64,000 nt of DNA from Bemisia tabaci (lineage: Eukaryota; Arthropoda; Insecta; Hemiptera; Aleyrodidae): NCBI RefSeq assembly GCF_918797505.1, contig NC_092793.1, positions 62,001 to 126,000 of the forward strand, in the 5' to 3' direction. The notes beneath the pieces were generated by a model. It was not told where the DNA came from, did no database searches, and saw nothing but the letters and a program-made list of their open reading frames with translations. A program made the position numbers and the translations under genes. This document shows, in pieces, positions 59,960 to 64,000 of the stretch; position 1 is the stretch's first letter; every line of letters begins with the position of its first letter.

Positions 59960-60628
59960 TTACAAGCCTACAAGTTCCTGAAGGTTATAGAAGGCTTTTT
60001 CGGATAATAAGAAAGCACGCAGCCCCACAAAGAACGACGTTAGGTCAGCATTTCGAAAGTGTAGCTTCGCACTCCAAGGCAGTGCGTTGCACATCTGTAT
60101 TACCGAAAATTTGACATCTTGCTCAGTCCGTCTCAATCGAATCATTTTATTACTGAGGTTCTTGTGCCTACTGTTGTAATGATGATTGGGCAGGAGGTCA
60201 GAAAGCAAAATAAGAGCACTGGAGATGACAAACAGGCAATCCAAGATGTAAAGGGAAATTAGGGTAAACAATTTATATTTAACAAAGATCGGGCGGCAGT
60301 GTGAGTTATGAGGAAGATTGAATATGGTTCTGATAATTTTTTTCTGCATGACGAACACTTGATCAACACTAGAGCCTTGCCCCCACAGAAGAAGCCCATA
60401 TCGCATATGAGACACTATGTGAGCGTGATAAAAAGCCATACAGCAGCTCAAGGTGGAAATTCTGGAAAGGTTGCGAATGGCCCAAGAGACCCTTGATAGT
60501 TTTGACACAACCGAGTCGGTCTGTCGTTGCCACGTTAGACCTGCATCGATATAAATGCCAAGAAATTCTATGGAACTTTCCAATTTTACACTGAAATTAT
60601 CATTTAACATACACGTGGATTCTGGCAA
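59960..60628 (-). pseudogene. LINE reverse transcriptase, C-terminal part
   Basis: Open for 222 codons; carries F-L-G-I-Y-I-D, H-M-R-Y-G-L-L-L-W-G and M-Q-K-K-I-I-R-T-I. These follow RT in insect CR1/Jockey LINEs. No endonuclease is visible. Confidence 0.75.
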
Positions 60629-60795
60629 TGAAGAGGTAGTTCTAGGGGATACAGAATAAAGAATTGCCTGAGTTTTCTTTTGATTGACAAAGGGGCCGCA
60701 TTTGCCTCAAACCACATACAGGCCTGTTCATAGACTTTACGAGGTTTTAGCTTAACATCGCCATCTGTAATTACAGCGGAAGTATCATCGGCATA

Positions 60796-61008
60796 TCATA
60801 AAGTGGGATGAGTAACATTGGAAGGGAGGTCATTCATGTATATAATAAACAATAGTGGACCGAGTATTGAGCCCTGCGGTACGCCAGTAATTATGTGTAG
60901 GAAATCAGATAAGATGGTTCCTGCAGCAGAGTTGATTTTCACTCTTTGCTTACGACCAGTAAGATATGAGGCAATGAGGGCTAGTGAATTTGAGGACATG
61001 CAGCCCAT
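60796..61008 (-). pseudogene. LINE reverse transcriptase, palm fragment
   Basis: Contains S-Y-L-T-G-R-K-Q-R-V and G-V-P-Q-G-S-I-L-G-P-L-L-F. The frame stops by TGA immediately before Y-A-D-D-T. Confidence 0.75.
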
Positions 61009-61206
61009 AAAGTTGAAGCTTGTCGAGTGACAAGGAATGGTTTAAAAGGTCAAAGGCTATTAGTTAGGTCAAAGTGTAGACTCATAATCGGAATTTGCAA
61101 TTCGAAAGCATTAATCACATTATTAATTAGATTATAGAGAGCTTGTGTGATAGATAGACCTTTCCTGAAACCGTACTGTTTATATGATATAGTAGGTCAT
61201 TTGATT

Positions 61207-61591
61207 TAGAGTACCTGTATAGGGAGAGTAGCGACAGATCTGAAACTCCGAAAGTCCATCAGGCCTTCACTGATGCCTCCGCGAGTAAAGTTAGGGCCCA
61301 AAAGGGCAGTCAACCTATGAATTTCGAATGTCCAGAGCGATTCACAAATACAATTGTTACGAACCGTCGTTTAGAAAGAATGTATTTGGTTTACTTTTTG
61401 CATAAATTTACTTATTTTTGCGAAAGAACGCTTATTTATGTACATTCTTAGCCATCTTGGTTAGAATTGAAATTCGTAGACTGGCAGTGAAATTTTGTGT
61501 GTTAGAAGTTGCTAAGAAGGGTGGCTGCACTTTTGGGCCCTAAGCCCTCCATGAACCGATCTGTCGCTTCTCTCCCTATACAGGTACTCTA
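61207..61591. mobile_element. hAT-type MITE inside the LINE
   Basis: The 385-bp element has TIRs beginning TAGAGTACCTGTATAGGG and an exact 8-bp target duplication ATTTGATT (61,199-61,206; 61,592-61,599). Eight-base duplications and TAGAG-type ends are typical of hAT elements. No transposase is encoded. Confidence 0.9.
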
Positions 61592-61879
61592 ATTTGATTC
61601 GAAATGACAAAGGAGTTGCTTGAATAAGATTCTCTCTAGGATTTTGCTTACTGTGGACAGGATGGAAATGGGACGATAGTTTGAAATATCAATTTTAGAA
61701 TTATTTTTGTAAAGAATTACCGTTGCTTGTTTTAGAGAGTCAGGAAAAATTCCTTATGAGAGATGCATTCATTTAGCAATAAGATGTTTTCGCTTTTAAA
61801 TAGCCGTATCAAAGTCAGAGTTCGTGGGCTTATATTTATATACTGTTCATTTGATTTATTTTTTCGTTTCACTTGCAGC

Positions 61880-62018
61880 AGAATTCTGTGGTATCAAACA
61901 AAAATGTCGTGCAAAAGATACTGCGCAGTTCAATAAATTTTGCGTGCATTCAGACGATTGTTGTGAAAAAAATTGCGTGCAAACCTCTTTTATTGCGTGT
62001 GCTTTATTATTCCCCTAA
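61880..62018 (+). CDS. Candidate exon of a cysteine-rich knottin-like peptide
   Basis: A strong acceptor (TTTCGTTTCACTTGCAG) precedes an open frame to TAA. It holds seven cysteines spaced C-x5-C-x11-C-x5-CC-x3-C-x7-C, with a C-x-H-S-D-D-C-C motif typical of inhibitor-cystine-knot secreted peptides. No signal peptide or upstream exon was found, so it could also be an isolated relic. Function is unknown. Confidence 0.4.
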
Positions 62019-62307
62019 TACCCCGCCCCCTTTTCTCGCGGACTCTCTTTTCACTTTCCTTGCCTCCTTGTTCCTTCCATTTCCTCCCTTCCTCCTTACC
62101 TTCACTGCTCAACCTTTTTTCATTTACCTTTTTTTCCTTTACCTTTTTCCCTTCTCCTTTTTTCCGCTTGCCCTCCTTTCCTTCCCCCCTTTTTCCCCTC
62201 TCTTCTCCTCTCGTGACGCCCCCCAAAGGCTGGCGACCGAATGCGCCGCACGCCCTGCACACTCTCTTTGTCCGAGCCTGGCCTGAGGATCTGCAGACTA
62301 CCGTGAG
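62019..62307. other. C/T-rich stretch
   Basis: Strongly pyrimidine-rich from 62,020 to 62,220 (repeated TTTCC and CTTCC words), then a GC-rich patch. Open frames here are compositional artefacts. Confidence 0.6.
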
Positions 62308-62505
62308 AGCGCAGGGGATCCCCTGTTTACTCTCCTGGGTGCACAGGGGGTCCCCTTGTCCATTCCCAGGAGAGCAGAGGGGGTCCCCTTGACCATTTCC
62401 AGGGGAGCATATTTGATCTCGCGTCATTCCCATGAAAGCACATCTGATCTCGTGTCATTCCCCTGGGAGCACATGAGATCCCGGGTCCATTCCCAGGAGA
62501 AATTT
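62308..62505. repeat. Degenerate tandem repeat, about 35-bp unit
   Basis: Units share CATTCCCAGGAGAGCA and GGGATCCCC/GGGTCCCC. About five copies, diverging rightward. Confidence 0.7.
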
Positions 62506-62780
62506 TTAATAGTGCCGTGTTCCACCCAAGCGAGTTTTTTTAGCATTTATATAAGCATTTGCATTCGAAATTATTCAAACATGACATTTCCTTGATTTTC
62601 CCAAATTTTGCTAAATCATCAAAAATAATGTGTATTAATAGCTACTTCCTAAATAATTAGAAGATATAAAAACACTGTTTATGTTTACGGCCAATCTGAG
62701 GTACACCTCTTTATTACTACTGCAATTAATATATAAGGAATCAATAAATTTGCTCAGAGGTAAATGAGGAAGATGCTTAC

Positions 62781-62981
62781 CGAATCGATGTCAATTCTGC
62801 TCTCTCTTCTGTAACGTGCGTTAGCTCCGGTATCAGAGAAAGATGAGATATTTGAACTAAAGCCCAAGAAATTTGGAAAATTGTGATGCACGCTGCATAA
62901 TAAATAAACTGGACCCATAAAGTTGCAAATCGTGGGTTGAAAATTAGAGGAAAACTAAGGCAAACCATAGAACTACCTGCT
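62781..62981 (-). CDS. MFSD12: MFSD12-like transporter, most upstream exon seen
   Basis: Minus-strand exon with acceptor TATGTTGCAG and donor GTAAGCATC. It encodes a hydrophobic region, then W-A-L-V-Q-I-S-H-L-S-L-I-P-E-L and E-R-A-E-L-T-S-I-R, a signature of the MFSD12 family (cytosolic loop between helices). The codon split at its end matches the next exon's first base. Six exons total about 359 codons; relatives are about 480 residues, so roughly the first quarter is upstream of the window. Confidence 0.85.
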
Positions 62982-63065
62982 CTGCAACATAGCAAAACAG
63001 TGTCAAGAGATAAAATGGTACGAAGGTGAATGGAAACATTAAAAAAAAAAAATCTATAGTACATA

Positions 63066-63104
63066 CAGCGTGTTCGAAAAGTCCCCTCCCCCCTTTAACT
63101 TTTG
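63066..63104. repeat. Truncated foldback end
   Basis: CAGCGTGTTCGAAAAGTCCCC-type start, cut after about 40 bases where Penelope-like flank sequence takes over. Confidence 0.65.
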
Positions 63105-63348
63105 CTTGTTGCTTATTACCCTTTTTGCTGTTATTACTATGTATGCCCTGATGATGAACGCCAGACGTTTGGAAAGCTTCGGCTCCCACCTCTGCATGTG
63201 CTAAATTATGTAAGTAAAAAATTATGAGCATCAAGGTTCTTGTTTTAATCCTTATTTTATTAATACCTACCTAATTAGGAACACGTCATTCCGGCTGCAG
63301 CCTGCAGCTGACAACAGATCACAGGTTTATTTATTTATTTATTTTATA
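63105..63348. repeat. Second copy of the Penelope-like right flank
   Basis: Near-identical to 56,015-56,271, including the TTTATTTATTTATT run. Confidence 0.85.
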
Positions 63349-64000
63349 CAGGGTGTTCGAAAAGTCCCCTCCCCCCCCCTCTAACTTTTGACCTAATTGA
63401 GGTAGAGATTCGAAACTTGGAGGGTGTTCCTGGATCAAAGGGAGCTACTTTTTGACCCCCCCCCAAATCTTGGGGGCCCCCCCTTAGGGGGGGGTTACGG
63501 ACCCTAACTTTTTTTTTCCAAATGGGAAGACCCTTTTTGTGATACCTCGTTCGAAAGAGCATAAAAAAAGAAAATTTTTCGCGCAAACCCGAAGTCATTA
63601 TCTCAAACCGTTTCAAAATGGCGGCCGGTCAACGTTCAAAATGACCGAAAATTGGCACCTCTGCTATTTGCACATATTTTAGCTTGAAACTCGGTATCTG
63701 GGGGTATTTTGGCACGAGAAAAACGAATTTAACGTTAGATTTTTAAAAAGAACCGTGTTGTTTCAAAATGGCCGCCGGTTTAGGCTCAAAGTGGCCGAAA
63801 ATTTGACAAACTCGATTTTTTGCCGATGGATTCACCTGAAATTCAGTATTTTGGAGTATTTTGACCCGAGAAGAACGAATTTGACGTTATATTTTTAAAC
63901 AAACCCTAATTTATCAAAATGGCCGCCGATTAAAGTTCAAAAGGGTCAACAATTGGCAACCTCGACTTTTTGCCGATGGATTCGCCTGAAACTCGGTGTT
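63349..64000. mobile_element. Foldback element 4, truncated by the window edge
   Basis: Starts CAGGGTGTTCGAAAAGTCCC after TA. It keeps the uninterrupted ACGTTAGATTTTT site, so it lacks the 2.3-kb nested element. Confidence 0.85.

Larger units (their letters stand above)
59855..61800 (-). mobile_element. LINE (CR1/Jockey-like) reverse-transcriptase relic
   Basis: On the minus strand the order is N-Y-R-P-I-S-I-L-S-T (61,690), G-F-R-K-G (about 61,170), G-V-P-Q-G-S-I-L-G-P (60,866), Y-A-D-D-T with a TGA just before it (60,796), then F-L-G-I-Y-I-D and L-L-W-G-Q-G (60,380-60,590). Several frameshifts occur and a hAT MITE interrupts it. Clade is inferred. Confidence 0.75.

Noticed and set aside
61873..62433. 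Overlapping open frames in the pyrimidine-rich stretch, both strands
   Set aside because: Low-complexity translations (F/P/S or E/K/G rich) without domains.

Overview
The window is eukaryotic and AT-rich, with spliced genes and very dense repeats. The gene content and repeat style suggest an insect, perhaps a sap-feeding hemipteran, but species is inference. No bacterial-style operons, CRISPR arrays or rRNA genes were seen.

Host genes. (1) A plus-strand gene enters from the left; its last three phase-compatible exons (129-300, 1232-1343, 2476-2821) encode a DUF4806-like region and an acidic tail. (2) A minus-strand MFSD12-like transporter gene spans at least 10,793-62,981. Six exons with matching phases were found, at 62,781-62,981, 50,183-50,300, 22,043-22,396, 20,453-20,564, 12,829-12,979 and 10,793-10,934; the first exon(s) lie beyond the right edge. 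Almost everything else from 11 to 63 kb is its introns, which act as a transposon landing area. (3) A possible plus-strand exon for a cysteine-rich knottin-like peptide lies at 61,880-62,018.

Mobile DNA, left to right: a frameshifted animal transposase-like gene pair (4,401-7,494); two back-to-back foldback elements with CAGGGTG ends and TA target duplications (13,478-16,011); tRNA-like (SINE-type) sequences; a 16.5-kb LTR retroelement (23,876-40,346) with identical LTRs, a 4-bp target duplication, gag, pol and an env-like region; a DNA element (41,967-42,894) carrying four copies of a 16-bp motif; more foldbacks (43,659-44,698, 45,243-46,290, 48,706-50,155); a Penelope-like element (about 51,090-56,205) disrupted by an RTE-like LINE placed exactly in its YVDD codons and by a GC-rich insert of unknown origin; a foldback (56,272-59,852) split by a 2.3-kb TIR element; a LINE reverse-transcriptase relic (59,855-61,800) split by a hAT-type MITE; and another foldback running off the right edge.

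Several nested insertions can be proved inside the window because an uninterrupted relative of the target site is also present. The most unusual items are an SGNH-hydrolase-like segment between the gag zinc knuckle and the protease of the LTR element, a textbook -1 frameshift heptamer in the right phase, and identical LTRs flanking an element whose RT active site is mutated and whose frames are all broken.
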